Positions 40,238 to 48,304 of a stretch of 52,218 bases of DNA are shown one piece after another. A program made the translations under genes and the position numbers. Under the pieces are notes generated by a model, which ran no database searches, had not been told where the DNA came from, and saw only the letters and a program-made list of their open reading frames with translations. Source of the DNA: a virus; IMG/VR virus record IMGVR_UViG_3300025846_000001, positions 1 through 52,218 of that record; one strand, given 5' to 3'. The first letter of the stretch is position 1. Each line of letters begins with the position of its first letter.

Positions 40238-40636
40238 TTATAGTTTCAGTGCTTTATAAGAAGTTTTATCATCCCAGTTATCCCTGTGCAATATCAAGTC
40301 AATTAAAGCACCTGAAATTTCCTGAGAGGTTGCATTTTTAAGTTTTGTTCTTGAAAGCCAAACACTATTAATTCCATGTTTAATTTCTCCCTTATTTTTT
40401 GTTATATTAAAAAATGAGAACGCATCAGCAGTGGTATTCATTTCAATATTATGTATTTCAAATAATTCAACCAATGTGTAGAAAATACACTCTACCGTTT
40501 TGACTTGATTTATATTATCATTCTGTTCTATTTCTGAAAGTGTATTTATTATTCTATACAACCCGTTGGCATCGGGATGACTCAATGAATCAACACTTAC
40601 TTTGTAATTGTCAATTATAAACTTATTAAATCTCAT
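40238..40636 (-). CDS. hypothetical 132-residue protein
   Basis: Helical (ANGLYRIINTLSEIEQNDNINQVKTVEC...). The C-terminal half has SVWLSRTKLKNATSQEISGALIDLILH. Not recognised. Confidence 0.6.
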   Translation of the reverse strand: MRFNKFIIDNYKVSVDSLSHPDANGLYRIINTLSEIEQNDNINQVKTVECIFYTLVELFEIHNIEMNTTADAFSFFNITKNKGEIKHGINSVWLSRTKLKNATSQEISGALIDLILHRDNWDDKTSYKALKL

Positions 40637-40674
40637 CTTTCTCTTATTAGTTATTAACTCTAATACACTGGTGA

Positions 40675-41085
40675 TTAACTCGTTTTATAAAGACCACATG
40701 GTTTTGAATTAATAGCCCCTGCTACTCCCATCTCTTTCCCCGCTTTCTTTGATGCAAGTTCAGTAGGTTCTTTTGACAGTTCTGCAAGTGCAGATTTGAT
40801 ACGTTTAATTTCATGCCATAACCGTAATTTTAAATCTTTACTTTCGTCATCATCCAACTCCTTACTCCACATAATTACAACATGCGTGCTGTATGCTGAT
40901 AATGCTTCAATCAGTCCCGCTTGCTTCTCATTGATCAACTTTAGATTTGCTGTTTGCTGGTCGCTGAACTCCTGCATTGTATGTAAGGATTCAGAAACAG
41001 TTAAGTTAAAACAACCTTCATTTACTGATTCTATACGCCTGCCTGTAATGCGTGCAATGATTTCTTCTTTTGTAAGTGTTTTCAT
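40675..41085 (-). CDS. hypothetical 136-residue protein
   Basis: Coiled-coil-rich (DQQTANLKLINEKQAGLIEALS, ...KLRLWHEIKRIKSALAEL). ATGA overlap with the transglycosylase-like gene upstream. Not recognised. Confidence 0.6.
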   Translation of the reverse strand: MKTLTKEEIIARITGRRIESVNEGCFNLTVSESLHTMQEFSDQQTANLKLINEKQAGLIEALSAYSTHVVIMWSKELDDDESKDLKLRLWHEIKRIKSALAELSKEPTELASKKAGKEMGVAGAINSKPCGLYKTS

Positions 41086-41483
41086 AGTTTCGCTTTTACG
41101 AGTTTCCAGTAATCCAATGTCATAGGGCCTGATCCATTCCAGTCCTTCGCTGCCTGGGAGTAATTTTTACCCTGAGCAAATCGCAGAAATACTTTCCGAC
41201 TTAATTCTAAATCAAAACAATCTGCAGTCGTGTAATTTGAACCTACTAACTTGTTATAGTGATTAATTCTGCACGGTCTTATCTGCATCGGCCCGGCTGC
41301 TTGTTCAAGAAAGTTAAAGGCGAATATGTCCCCTTTGCTTTCAACCATTACTATTGCCCTCATTAAAGCATCGTAATAGTTTATTTCTTCTGGAACGGCA
41401 ATATATACCACTTTCGTATCGGGTGCCTTAGCGTTGCTTAAAAATAGGCTTAGCATTAAAATTGTTATTGTCATCATTTTCAT
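41082..41483 (-). CDS. secreted lytic transglycosylase-like protein
   Basis: 133 residues. Signal peptide MKMMTITILMLSLFLSNAKA, then AIVMVESKGDIFAFN...AAGPMQIRP, where Glu (VES) is in the catalytic position of SLT/lysozyme-like folds and the GPMQI motif is the family's signature; WNGSGPMTLDYWK resembles the last conserved block. It lies far from the lysis genes among early genes, so local wall opening (for example during entry or replication) is more likely than final lysis. Confidence 0.75.
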   Translation of the reverse strand: MKMMTITILMLSLFLSNAKAPDTKVVYIAVPEEINYYDALMRAIVMVESKGDIFAFNFLEQAAGPMQIRPCRINHYNKLVGSNYTTADCFDLELSRKVFLRFAQGKNYSQAAKDWNGSGPMTLDYWKLVKAKL

Positions 41484-41503
41484 TACTTTCTTTTTAGTGA
41501 ATA

Positions 41504-42262
41504 CTATCTATTACAAAATACTCCACACTTTGTGGCATCATTAATTATTGGATATATTTCTTCTGGTTTAAAAATCATATTTGAAACACCATCCCTGATC
41601 TGGCTCATTTTAATCTTTGGTATGATACTGAAAAAATCTTCTCTTCTGTCTTGTATATTTTCCTCAACCTGTTCAACTTGTTTAAATTCTTCGGGGTCCA
41701 ATAATGCCATTGCCTCATATTCTTTTTTACTTTTATAATAACACCCTACACATCCACCCCGTTGCATATATACCGGAAATCGAGGAAGTAATCCCGTTTT
41801 GTTTAAAATTATTTTACATCCATCTCTTGTTATATTTGCATCGGCAAGAGGATATGAATAATCCACAAACTTTTTATTACCATGATTTCCTGTCCTTTGA
41901 TCTATTTCATCAGCATTTAATCCAATCATTAACCCCGCGCCCTTCTCTTTAAATTGTTCAAGAAAATCATCAATAGGCTCGATTTTAAACATTCTCGTAC
42001 AGTAACGAGATTTAAAAGAAGGATAAAACTTACTCTGAATTATGTATGATTTCAATGAAATATATTTATCGTTTTTTATCCGATATATCTTAAAATCCTT
42101 TCTATGAAAATTCTGAACCCATTTTTCAACTAAATCCAATCTATCATAAATCTGTCTATGTTCATAACCAGTATCGGCAAATATAGCATCATGTCTGTCT
42201 CCAAATAAGATACACATTGTCGTGCTTTCAACACCCCCAGAAAAAGATATAAAACTTTTCAT
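41504..42262 (-). CDS. PP-loop ATPase, PAPS-reductase-like
   Basis: 252 residues. SFSGGVEST (6-14) is the PP-loop; IFADTGYEHRQIYDRLDLVEKW is the next conserved element; RYCTRMFKIEPI and CVGCYYKSKKE supply cysteines, and KCGVFCNR closes the chain. Phage members of this family are common but not characterised; DNA base or tRNA thiolation has been suggested for relatives. No partner dnd or ssp genes are visible here. Confidence 0.8.
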   Translation of the reverse strand: MKSFISFSGGVESTTMCILFGDRHDAIFADTGYEHRQIYDRLDLVEKWVQNFHRKDFKIYRIKNDKYISLKSYIIQSKFYPSFKSRYCTRMFKIEPIDDFLEQFKEKGAGLMIGLNADEIDQRTGNHGNKKFVDYSYPLADANITRDGCKIILNKTGLLPRFPVYMQRGGCVGCYYKSKKEYEAMALLDPEEFKQVEQVEENIQDRREDFFSIIPKIKMSQIRDGVSNMIFKPEEIYPIINDATKCGVFCNR

Positions 42263-42522
42263 TCTGTTATCTTAAACTTTTCCTCAAACATGTAATAAAG
42301 TTCATACAGCTTGTCCCCTCGATACTCGTTACATAAATTATATTCAGTGAACATTGCTTCAATATTTTTCCGGCTGATAGAATCCGTCTTGCAATTCCTG
42401 ATCAGGAACTCCAGGTAAATGAGATTATCTGATACATTGCGCTCTTTGCCGACCTTTTTAGCATAGTTGAAGCCTAAAATGATCAGGACAAAAACTACGA
42501 GGAAGATTAGTGTTATTATCAT
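42259..42522 (-). CDS. membrane-anchored small protein, 87 residues
   Basis: One N-terminal transmembrane helix (MIITLIFLVVFVLIILGFNY) then a cytoplasmic helical domain (SRKNIEAMFTEYNLCNEY). ATGA overlap with the PP-loop gene. Not recognised. Confidence 0.65.
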   Translation of the reverse strand: MIITLIFLVVFVLIILGFNYAKKVGKERNVSDNLIYLEFLIRNCKTDSISRKNIEAMFTEYNLCNEYRGDKLYELYYMFEEKFKITE

Positions 42523-42533
42523 GGGGTAAGTTT

Positions 42534-42923
42534 TTAATAAGCCAATTCTTTCGTTGTTTTTTGTTCGTAAATATTATCATATACCTGCCAATCAGTTTCA
42601 TCCCATTCCGCCTCGCCTTCGCCATCAAGAATAAATCTGGCCATCTCGTTATTGTATTTAACAGTAAATAATTCTCTCTCATCCTTGGCGGCAAAAGGAT
42701 CAAATACTCGATCAGATTCATAAATCTCTTTACCGTTCTTATCGAGCAGTCCGGTGAATTGCATTACAGGAGCATTATCATATTTGGTATTAAAAGGACT
42801 CATTGAAGCGGAATCCTTTTCATCAATACCCTGTACATAAAATGCACCTAAAAAGCCTGCCATTACATTATATTCCATTTGCAGACCATTCCAAATTCTG
42901 AATTTAATTTCTCTATTTTTCAT
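42534..42923 (-). CDS. YopX family protein
   Basis: 129 residues. MKNREIKFRIWNG and VMQFTGLLDKNGKEIYESDRV are the two diagnostic YopX motifs; the rest, FTVKYNNEMARF, fits. YopX proteins form multimers in phages and their function is not known. The start overlaps the TAA of the membrane micro-gene (TAATG). Confidence 0.9.
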   Translation of the reverse strand: MKNREIKFRIWNGLQMEYNVMAGFLGAFYVQGIDEKDSASMSPFNTKYDNAPVMQFTGLLDKNGKEIYESDRVFDPFAAKDERELFTVKYNNEMARFILDGEGEAEWDETDWQVYDNIYEQKTTKELAY

Positions 42924-43012
42924 TATCTTGATTTTTTAATGATTCCCTCGATCACAAACCATAAAAGGAAGGCGACCAAAACTGATACTGTGAAAAGAAT
43001 TACTATATTCAT
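42923..43012 (-). CDS. micro membrane protein, 29 residues
   Basis: ATG at 43012: MNIVILFTVSVLVAFLLWFV then EGIIKKSR and TAA, overlapping the YopX start. Single transmembrane helix with a basic end, as for the other membrane micro-genes at 2095 and 43929. Confidence 0.6.
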   Translation of the reverse strand: MNIVILFTVSVLVAFLLWFVIEGIIKKSR

Positions 43013-43014
43013 AA

Positions 43015-43314
43015 CTATACTAATTGTTTTATTGTTTTATAGCAAGCTTTTATTTCAGAAATATGGGCATCCGTATATTTATCAAAACCATTTTCTCCTC
43101 CGAATATTTCATCCAGTCGTGCAGATACCTTCCCGGTAATATCCATCCAAGCATCGTCTTTTACGATTTCTTTTGGCTCATAAAGTGCAATCATGTGACT
43201 GCTTGAGTCGTAGTGAAGACACATAGTCACGTATGCAGTAAGTTTATTTTCAGCCTCACAACTATACCTACTACTCATTACTCCGTATTCAAAAATTATT
43301 AATTCTGTTGCCAT
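43015..43314 (-). CDS. hypothetical 99-residue protein
   Basis: MATELIIFEYGVMSSRYSCEAENKLTAYV..., mixed alpha/beta. Ends 2 bp before the next start. Not recognised. Confidence 0.6.
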   Translation of the reverse strand: MATELIIFEYGVMSSRYSCEAENKLTAYVTMCLHYDSSSHMIALYEPKEIVKDDAWMDITGKVSARLDEIFGGENGFDKYTDAHISEIKACYKTIKQLV

Positions 43315-43325
43315 TTAGTTTAGTT

Positions 43326-43925
43326 TTAAATTTGATGTTCTTTATAAAGTGAATTAATGCGATCGCAACTTCTTGTGACATTTGCGTATGGCCGTACAAA
43401 TGGTTTAAAAGGCTCTTTAATTGTCTTAATAGGCTCAGGAAATTTAATGTGTTCTATCTTTACCGATTCCATTTTAATAGGATTGACAATCCTTTTGATT
43501 ATCGCATATTTTTTATGGAAATAATAAATTGGAGGTAACTGAAAAGGAATAAATACAATATTTTTTATCATTATAAATCTTTCCGATATATGACCACGTC
43601 CTATATATTTCTTTTTTAGATTTAACTTTATGCGTATTTTATCAATCTCAATTTTATCGCATGGATAAATATCTATACTATCGTTAACCTTTTTAATTGA
43701 ATGAAGCACCGTTGAATGATTTTTTGTTTTGCTTTTAGTCGTCCCGCTGTTGAAACACGCTCCAATGCGAGCAAGTGATAATTTGGTATAGTCTTTTATG
43801 AAATACATTGATATACCTCTGGCTTTAACAATTTCCTTTTTTCGACTTGCTGAGATAATACCTTCGATGGGTAAATTGTAAAATTCCGAGACTTTTTGAA
43901 TTATAAACAATGGGATTGATTCCAT
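43326..43925 (-). CDS. DnaA domain IV-like DNA-binding protein
   Basis: 199 residues. Residues 10-75 follow the DnaA C-terminal domain closely: VSEFYNLPIEGIISASRKKEIVKAR (helix 1 and basic loop), GISMYFIKDYTKLSLARIGA and NHSTVLHSIKKV, the signature that reads the GATC-like part of DnaA boxes in bacterial DnaA (DHTTVLHA.). The AAA+ ATPase part is missing. The rest of the chain (about 100-199) is basic and unlike DnaA. It may bind DnaA-box-like sites in host or phage DNA, or interfere with host initiation. Confidence 0.85.
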   Translation of the reverse strand: MESIPLFIIQKVSEFYNLPIEGIISASRKKEIVKARGISMYFIKDYTKLSLARIGACFNSGTTKSKTKNHSTVLHSIKKVNDSIDIYPCDKIEIDKIRIKLNLKKKYIGRGHISERFIMIKNIVFIPFQLPPIYYFHKKYAIIKRIVNPIKMESVKIEHIKFPEPIKTIKEPFKPFVRPYANVTRSCDRINSLYKEHQI

Positions 43926-43928
43926 AAC

Positions 43929-44027
43929 TTAAAAGATTATCATTATTATTGAAATACAAACTAAAATATCAAAAATGATTGCTATTATTATACCTGTGCA
44001 AATCAATATCTTAAAGGGCTTTTTCAT
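43929..44027 (-). CDS. micro membrane protein, 32 residues
   Basis: ATG at 44027: MKKPFKILICTGIIIAIIFD then ILVCISIIMIIF and TAA at 43931-43929, 4 bp before the DnaA-like start. A single hydrophobic helix with a basic N-terminus. Confidence 0.55.
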   Translation of the reverse strand: MKKPFKILICTGIIIAIIFDILVCISIIMIIF

Positions 44028-44046
44028 TAGTTCCGTGCTTTTAGTT

Positions 44047-44232
44047 TTATAGTTTTTCATTCATAAACACACATTCAGGAGTTCTGTAAAACAAATTGCC
44101 GAAGCGATCCTGATACATCATCTTCTGAAATCTATAATCGTAATACCTATGACTTTTACACTTGACACATTCGGCGTGTTTCAATAATCCGCTTCCTGTA
44201 ATCTTTGACCATGTATGATGTATGAGTTTCAT
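44047..44232 (-). CDS. hypothetical 61-residue protein with CxxC
   Basis: ATG at 44232 overlaps the TGA of the RNase H gene, preferred over the ATG two codons upstream. MKLIHHTWSKITGSGLLKHAECVKCKS..., with CVKC and a later Cys. Not recognised. Confidence 0.6.
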   Translation of the reverse strand: MKLIHHTWSKITGSGLLKHAECVKCKSHRYYDYRFQKMMYQDRFGNLFYRTPECVFMNEKL

Positions 44233-44663
44233 TTCCATTTTCTCCTTTCAAATCCGATTGCCTTCATGCTCTGAAAATCTGCCTTTTCGTTTTGTTCCCG
44301 GGGAATCCATCGTATTACTACTTCATTATTCCTTTTTAATTCCGAAAGTAAAGGACTGGCTTTTAATGCATATTCCATATAAGCACCTTTTTTTAATCTC
44401 CATTCTCCATTCATTTGATTCACAACTAACATTGAATCCCCAAAGATTTCTATTTTATCACCTATCTTATTTTTCATCAATCCCAAAATCATAATGAATG
44501 CTGAGTATTCCGCAATGTTATTTGTATTTTCCGGCTTTGCAGCGACAAAGGTATTGCTAGCAAATTCCTTCGTCCCATCTGTAATATAAATACCCATTCC
44601 CATTTTACCCCCGGGATTTTTCGGTTCACAAGCTCCGTCAAAGTAGCATTTGTAAGTTTTCAT
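44229..44663 (-). CDS. rnhA: ribonuclease HI
   Basis: 144 residues. Catalytic acids are all present: Asp9 (YFDGAC), Glu52 (AEYSA), Asp76 (FGDSMLV) and Asp129 (KADFQS). Length matches single-domain RNase HI. It removes RNA from RNA-DNA hybrids, such as primers made by the primase-helicase encoded directly upstream (ATGA overlap). The substrate-binding basic handle is short. Confidence 0.92.
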   Translation of the reverse strand: MKTYKCYFDGACEPKNPGGKMGMGIYITDGTKEFASNTFVAAKPENTNNIAEYSAFIMILGLMKNKIGDKIEIFGDSMLVVNQMNGEWRLKKGAYMEYALKASPLLSELKRNNEVVIRWIPREQNEKADFQSMKAIGFERRKWK

Positions 44664-46411
44664 TTGTAAAATTCTGGTTCTTCGTTTAGATTATTTGCCT
44701 CAAATTCTGACTTAATTACAGGGATCCCATTATCATCAATCACAATATTAAACCTATCAAATTCCATTGCGCCCCGGATATAATCACAATTAACTTCACT
44801 CTTTAATGAATCACTTGCATCCTTTGTAACTGAAATAATACATTCAGCTTTTTTCATTATTGAAGATCCCAAATGACCGGTTGCAAAATTGTCGTTCTTA
44901 TTTTGATGTAAAATTACACAAATATGAATATTATATACCTTTGTCCATTTCATCAAAAGAGATACAACCCGAGAGGCCTCTATTTCATCATTGATTGCCA
45001 TTGCCAAATCTGCTATTCCATCAATGACAATAAAACTAATTCCATAACTTCTCTTTTCAATAAATCGGTTAATTATATCACATCGTTCCAATGGTGTAAA
45101 TTCTCTCAGATCAAAAGAGCCAAAACGACTTTTATTTTTACCTGACATATCACAAACCCTCTTGGCCGAAATATAAGCATCGTAATTACTTTGCTCGGTG
45201 TCAAATAAAACCACACCCGGGCGACTGGAAGGTAAATCGGATTCTATTGTGTAATCTAATCGGCCTCCTTTTGTTGCACACGCCATAAATAAAGAAGCTA
45301 AAAATGTTTTCTTTGCTTTTGATTTTCCGATTATTGCGCTGAAGTTTCCTAATGTGAATACCCGAGTAAATATTTCACCAGTTCCATGATTAGCTTTTAT
45401 TCTCATAATTATCGGAGGCTTTGCAACCGGCACTTCGGTATCAATATAAGCCTTCCGTATTATTTCGTCTAACTGATCAACTGTTTTAACTTCTGCTTTT
45501 GGTTCTTCTTTTGGTATTTCTCTTTTTACATTATACCGTACGGCCAGTTCTTTTGCAAACCTGCTAAAGTCCCCATTATAGTCTAACATTGTAACAACCT
45601 GAAAAGCACTATAAGCATGATTATTTTCAAACGGATCTGCACTGGATGAAAAATTATAAAATATCCCGGGTGCAACTTTCCCCATAGTAGCGGAAATTCC
45701 TTTTTTCTTTCCGGGACGTAACCAATAACCCTCTCTTAACTCCGACCAGCCCGCACCCCTTAGAGACTTCTCCATTTCATTTTTTGACTCAGGAGAATGG
45801 TTAAATATATTACCGGGCAAATCTTTATTTTCTTCTTCTTTATGTTTTACTTCTGCAAAGGTATTGAATGACATACATCCAGAAAGTAATATTTCTCTTT
45901 CCTCAGGTGTTATATTGTTGATTTTAAAAACATCATTTCTGACAAATTGATAACCCGGTGTCGGGTCAATGCAGAAATAACCACCCTTCCCCCGCGTTTC
46001 AATAAGGACGTCCTTTTTGTACTTTTTTATATTTGCATCATATTTTGGACGACTGGCGAGTTTCTGATTACCTCCAACTATCGAACAGCGATAAAGCAAA
46101 TGAAAGCCTCCTGATGTAGTACTTTGAATCGGAAGTTTATATTTTGTATAAATATCTTTTACTTCCTCAATTTGAAGGAAATCTGAAAGCACTTGTTTTG
46201 CATCACCAAAATGGTTATCGAAATCAATACACTCCAAACCGCCAGAAGGTTGACCACAAATAACAGCAAGTCCAAAAGACTTTTCATATTCCGCTTCATT
46301 ATTCCAACCCATTAGCCAGCTTTCACCCTTTGGAATAGCAGGTAGTTTATCCTTTGCAGTTGGCAAACATGCAAGTCCTGATAATTTATATTTTCTAAAT
46401 GCGTTTAACAT
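44660..46411 (-). CDS. primase-polymerase / RecA-like helicase fusion
   Basis: 583 residues. N-terminal Prim-Pol (archaeo-eukaryotic primase) domain: LECIDFDNHFG holds the DxD metal site (Asp63, Asp65), TSGGFHLLYR the SxH-type motif, and IETRGKGGYFCIDPTPGYQF the conserved glycine-rich segment. Middle region about 215-295 is a linker domain. C-terminal RecA/DnaB-type ATPase: Walker A GKSKAKKT (362-369), GVVLFDTEQSNYD, Walker B FIVIDGIADLA, and VILHQNK. It should both prime and unwind DNA at the phage fork. Confidence 0.85.
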   Translation of the reverse strand: MLNAFRKYKLSGLACLPTAKDKLPAIPKGESWLMGWNNEAEYEKSFGLAVICGQPSGGLECIDFDNHFGDAKQVLSDFLQIEEVKDIYTKYKLPIQSTTSGGFHLLYRCSIVGGNQKLASRPKYDANIKKYKKDVLIETRGKGGYFCIDPTPGYQFVRNDVFKINNITPEEREILLSGCMSFNTFAEVKHKEEENKDLPGNIFNHSPESKNEMEKSLRGAGWSELREGYWLRPGKKKGISATMGKVAPGIFYNFSSSADPFENNHAYSAFQVVTMLDYNGDFSRFAKELAVRYNVKREIPKEEPKAEVKTVDQLDEIIRKAYIDTEVPVAKPPIIMRIKANHGTGEIFTRVFTLGNFSAIIGKSKAKKTFLASLFMACATKGGRLDYTIESDLPSSRPGVVLFDTEQSNYDAYISAKRVCDMSGKNKSRFGSFDLREFTPLERCDIINRFIEKRSYGISFIVIDGIADLAMAINDEIEASRVVSLLMKWTKVYNIHICVILHQNKNDNFATGHLGSSIMKKAECIISVTKDASDSLKSEVNCDYIRGAMEFDRFNIVIDDNGIPVIKSEFEANNLNEEPEFYK

Positions 46412-47103
46412 TGGAGTGTTAATTCTTGTTTTGTGTAATAAACTTTATTTACAGTGATTGAATTTATTATAGTTGATTGCCAGTTTATATCCTTTGATCT
46501 TTTACTCTTTTTGAAATTCCATCCAGCTTCTGTTCCCCAAAAATTTACAAAACCTTTTTCAATTGAAAGTTTAACATTTATCCCCGGGTTTAATCTTTGT
46601 TGTGTTTTTAATAATTCTGGATTCTTCATAAATTTTTCATATCCCAGTTTACATTCGGACAAATAAACATCAAAATCAGATCGCCAATTAGTATTCTTAT
46701 CATTCTTTACTTCTTTAATAGTGGTTAGTTGTTGGTTAGTTGCTGGTTGATTGCTGGTTAGTTGTTGGTTAGTTTGCTGGTTGCTTCCATTTTTACAACC
46801 CTGATAAACTTCATAATTACAAACAGTTATAATACTAAATTTGCTGGTTGATTTGATGGTTATTTCTTTTGTAATTTCTAATTTTTTTAAACAAGTCCTT
46901 AAAGTTTGCTCACTTATTCCGGTTTTTTCATTCAATGATTTTCGACCTGTTACCATTTGCCCTCTTTTGATTTTTACCCCCCTCCATTCACTATCCATAT
47001 TATTTGCATTTAAAAGAAGATGAATGAAGAGATGAACCATTTCAGAAATATTATACCATTCCCATTCATCAAACTTCCGGTATAATTTAATCCAGGTCTC
47101 CAT
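46405..47103 (-). CDS. replication initiator / replisome organizer
   Basis: 232 residues from ATG 47103. METWIKLYRKFDEWEWYNIS is the start shared by Bacteroidetes phage initiators; GRKSLNEKTGISEQTLRTCLKKLE is a winged helix-turn-helix. A Gln/Asn/Thr linker (residues about 108-128) is encoded by the 11-bp iteron array 46724-46779. The C-terminal domain (ELLKTQQRLNPGINVKLSIEKGF) resembles the helicase-loading part. A longer start at TTG 47127 would lie inside the terminator and is rejected. Overlaps the primase-helicase by 7 bp. Confidence 0.8.
   Translation of the reverse strand: METWIKLYRKFDEWEWYNISEMVHLFIHLLLNANNMDSEWRGVKIKRGQMVTGRKSLNEKTGISEQTLRTCLKKLEITKEITIKSTSKFSIITVCNYEVYQGCKNGSNQQTNQQLTSNQPATNQQLTTIKEVKNDKNTNWRSDFDVYLSECKLGYEKFMKNPELLKTQQRLNPGINVKLSIEKGFVNFWGTEAGWNFKKSKRSKDINWQSTIINSITVNKVYYTKQELTLQC
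46724..46779. repeat. five 11-bp iterons, candidate replication origin
   Basis: Tandem plus-strand units: gttagttgttg, gttagttgctg, gttgattgctg, gttagttgttg and gttagtttgctg (last one 12 bp). Because 11 is not a multiple of 3, the repeat cannot come from codon repetition; the DNA itself is under selection. Tandem sites inside the initiator gene are the lambda O arrangement. One unit per helical turn puts bound protomers on one face. Confidence 0.65.
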
Positions 47104-47106
47104 ATT

Positions 47107-47124
47107 AAAAAGTAGCCCCGCTAC
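47107..47124 (-). terminator. second intrinsic terminator in the initiator leader
   Basis: Minus strand GTAGC-GGG-GCTAC then TTTTT, ending 4 bp before the initiator ATG. A 5-bp stem with a strong U-run. With leader RNA 4 just upstream, the initiator mRNA passes two potential termination points. Confidence 0.6.
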
Positions 47125-47235
47125 CAAAAATAAAAACCACCAGCCCCGGGGAGAGTGACCTCCAGCTGATGGTATTATTCCCGATAACGGGGTATTTAAT
47201 TGTCGAGATTAAATCAAATTCATTCATGTCACTCT
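47125..47235 (-). ncRNA. pseudoknot-like leader RNA 4
   Basis: Minus strand: a AGAGTGAC (47235-47228); hairpin CCCG/CGGG (47191-47180); b ACCATCAGC (47173-47165); a' GTCACTCT (47159-47152); b' GCTGGTGGT (47144-47136); then TTTTTATTTTT. Stem a is 8 perfect pairs, b is 9 with one wobble. Same interleaved plan as leaders 1-3 and 5, in front of the replication operon. Confidence 0.6.
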
Positions 47236-47248
47236 TAATTTGGTACCT

Positions 47249-47256
47249 CAAAGATA
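47249..47256 (-). promoter_or_regulatory. promoter -7 box of the replication operon
   Basis: Minus strand TATCTTTG, exact -7 consensus; no TTTG at 19-21 bp upstream. Leader RNA 4 begins about 13 bp downstream, so this box is supported by the same promoter-leader layout seen at full-consensus sites. Confidence 0.5.
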
Positions 47257-47305
47257 CATCTTTTATTTAATATCCTAATCATTTTTGATTTATTTTCTGA
47301 TCTGA

Positions 47306-47647
47306 TTAAAAATTATACTGTTCGTTTGTTTCTTTTGTCATTGCCCTAATAGGGATGCCCTCACCTTTACAGATTTCTATTTCTGCCCTCATGCCATGAC
47401 TAATACGATCGCCATATAATCTTAATTCAAATATAACGCCCTTTTTAAACCATGATACATCGTTTTTAATGCCCCTTTGCCGTTCTTCTGGTATATCATC
47501 ATTTAAACAATAACAATCAAAGAAATAGGGCGCAAAGGGTATTACGTCCGGTTCTGATAGATTTATCTCTCTGCCTATTTTTACAATCTTCTGGAGGTTG
47601 CCGGTAATGTCTCCACTTATCGGATGTGCAATATAAATTATTTTCAT
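47306..47647 (-). CDS. DUF4406-like protein (nucleoside deoxyribosyltransferase fold)
   Basis: 113 residues. MKIIYIAHPISGDITGNLQK is the typical start of DUF4406 and related nucleoside 2-deoxyribosyltransferase-like proteins; VIPFAPYFFDCYCLND and SHGMRAEIEICKGEGIPI complete the pattern (the latter with the Glu that acts as nucleophile in relatives). It may bind or cleave a nucleoside or nucleotide. Substrate is unproven. It ends the transcript that starts near 52 kb. Confidence 0.75.
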   Translation of the reverse strand: MKIIYIAHPISGDITGNLQKIVKIGREINLSEPDVIPFAPYFFDCYCLNDDIPEERQRGIKNDVSWFKKGVIFELRLYGDRISHGMRAEIEICKGEGIPIRAMTKETNEQYNF

Positions 47648-47650
47648 ATT

Positions 47651-48304
47651 TTAAAAGTTAAGTTTCAACCGAAGTTTATAATTCTCAAATCTTTTATTAC
47701 CTGCATCGAAATATTCTTTATCCAATTCGCAACCAATAAAATCAAACCCGCCTTCATAACATGCAATGCGGCTGCTTTGGCTTCCCATGTGAGAATCGAA
47801 GATAGTGTCGCCGGGCTTTGCATAGTTCTTTAAAAGCCACTTGTAGAGCTGTACGGGCTTCTGAGTTGGCACAATTGTAATATCTTTCCTATTTGTATCT
47901 CCTTCAATATTTCCGTAATATTGATAATCAAAACAGAGTGCAGGTCTTTGAAATGAAGTCCAAATATATTCCCCATCTGCAAAATTAGGAACAGGATTTC
48001 TTTTATACCAAAAAACAAAACCTTGTGTAGGGGGTAAATTAAAGTAATTGCCTCCGCAAATAATTTGATTTTTAGATACTCTAAACAACTCATTAAAATA
48101 TGATTGATCTGGTGTTTTTGAATCCCATGTTTTCTTTCCGTTTTTCGTGTAGCGTTCTTTAACTTTTATTCCAGAAGATCCCCGCTCATAAGAACTAAAG
48201 CCGATGCCATATTCGGGGTCGCAAATAGCTAAATCAAACTGCTTATCTTTGCAGGTTGCCATGAATGTATTGCAGTCGATATTATATGTTTCTGATATTG
48301 GCAT
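47651..48304 (-). CDS. DNA methyltransferase (beta-class N4/N6)
   Basis: 217 residues from ATG 48304 (TAATG with the gene upstream). DLAICDPEYGIG is motif IV with DPEY in place of DPPY; GGNYF and VFWYKRNPVP follow; GDTIFDSHMGSQSSRIAC near the C-terminus is the SAM-binding motif I in permuted position, then GFDFIGCELDKEYF. Order IV before I is the beta class. No target-recognition insert is obvious. It would protect phage DNA from restriction. Specificity not predictable. Confidence 0.88.
   Translation of the reverse strand: MPISETYNIDCNTFMATCKDKQFDLAICDPEYGIGFSSYERGSSGIKVKERYTKNGKKTWDSKTPDQSYFNELFRVSKNQIICGGNYFNLPPTQGFVFWYKRNPVPNFADGEYIWTSFQRPALCFDYQYYGNIEGDTNRKDITIVPTQKPVQLYKWLLKNYAKPGDTIFDSHMGSQSSRIACYEGGFDFIGCELDKEYFDAGNKRFENYKLRLKLNF

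Noticed and set aside
46724-46779. Iteron array as simple codon repetition of Asn-Gln-Gln
   Set aside because: The 11-bp period is out of step with codons, so amino-acid repetition cannot explain it.
46405-47127. Longer start (TTG at 47127) for the initiator
   Set aside because: It falls inside the terminator hairpin; METWIKLYRKF at 47103 matches the usual start of these proteins.
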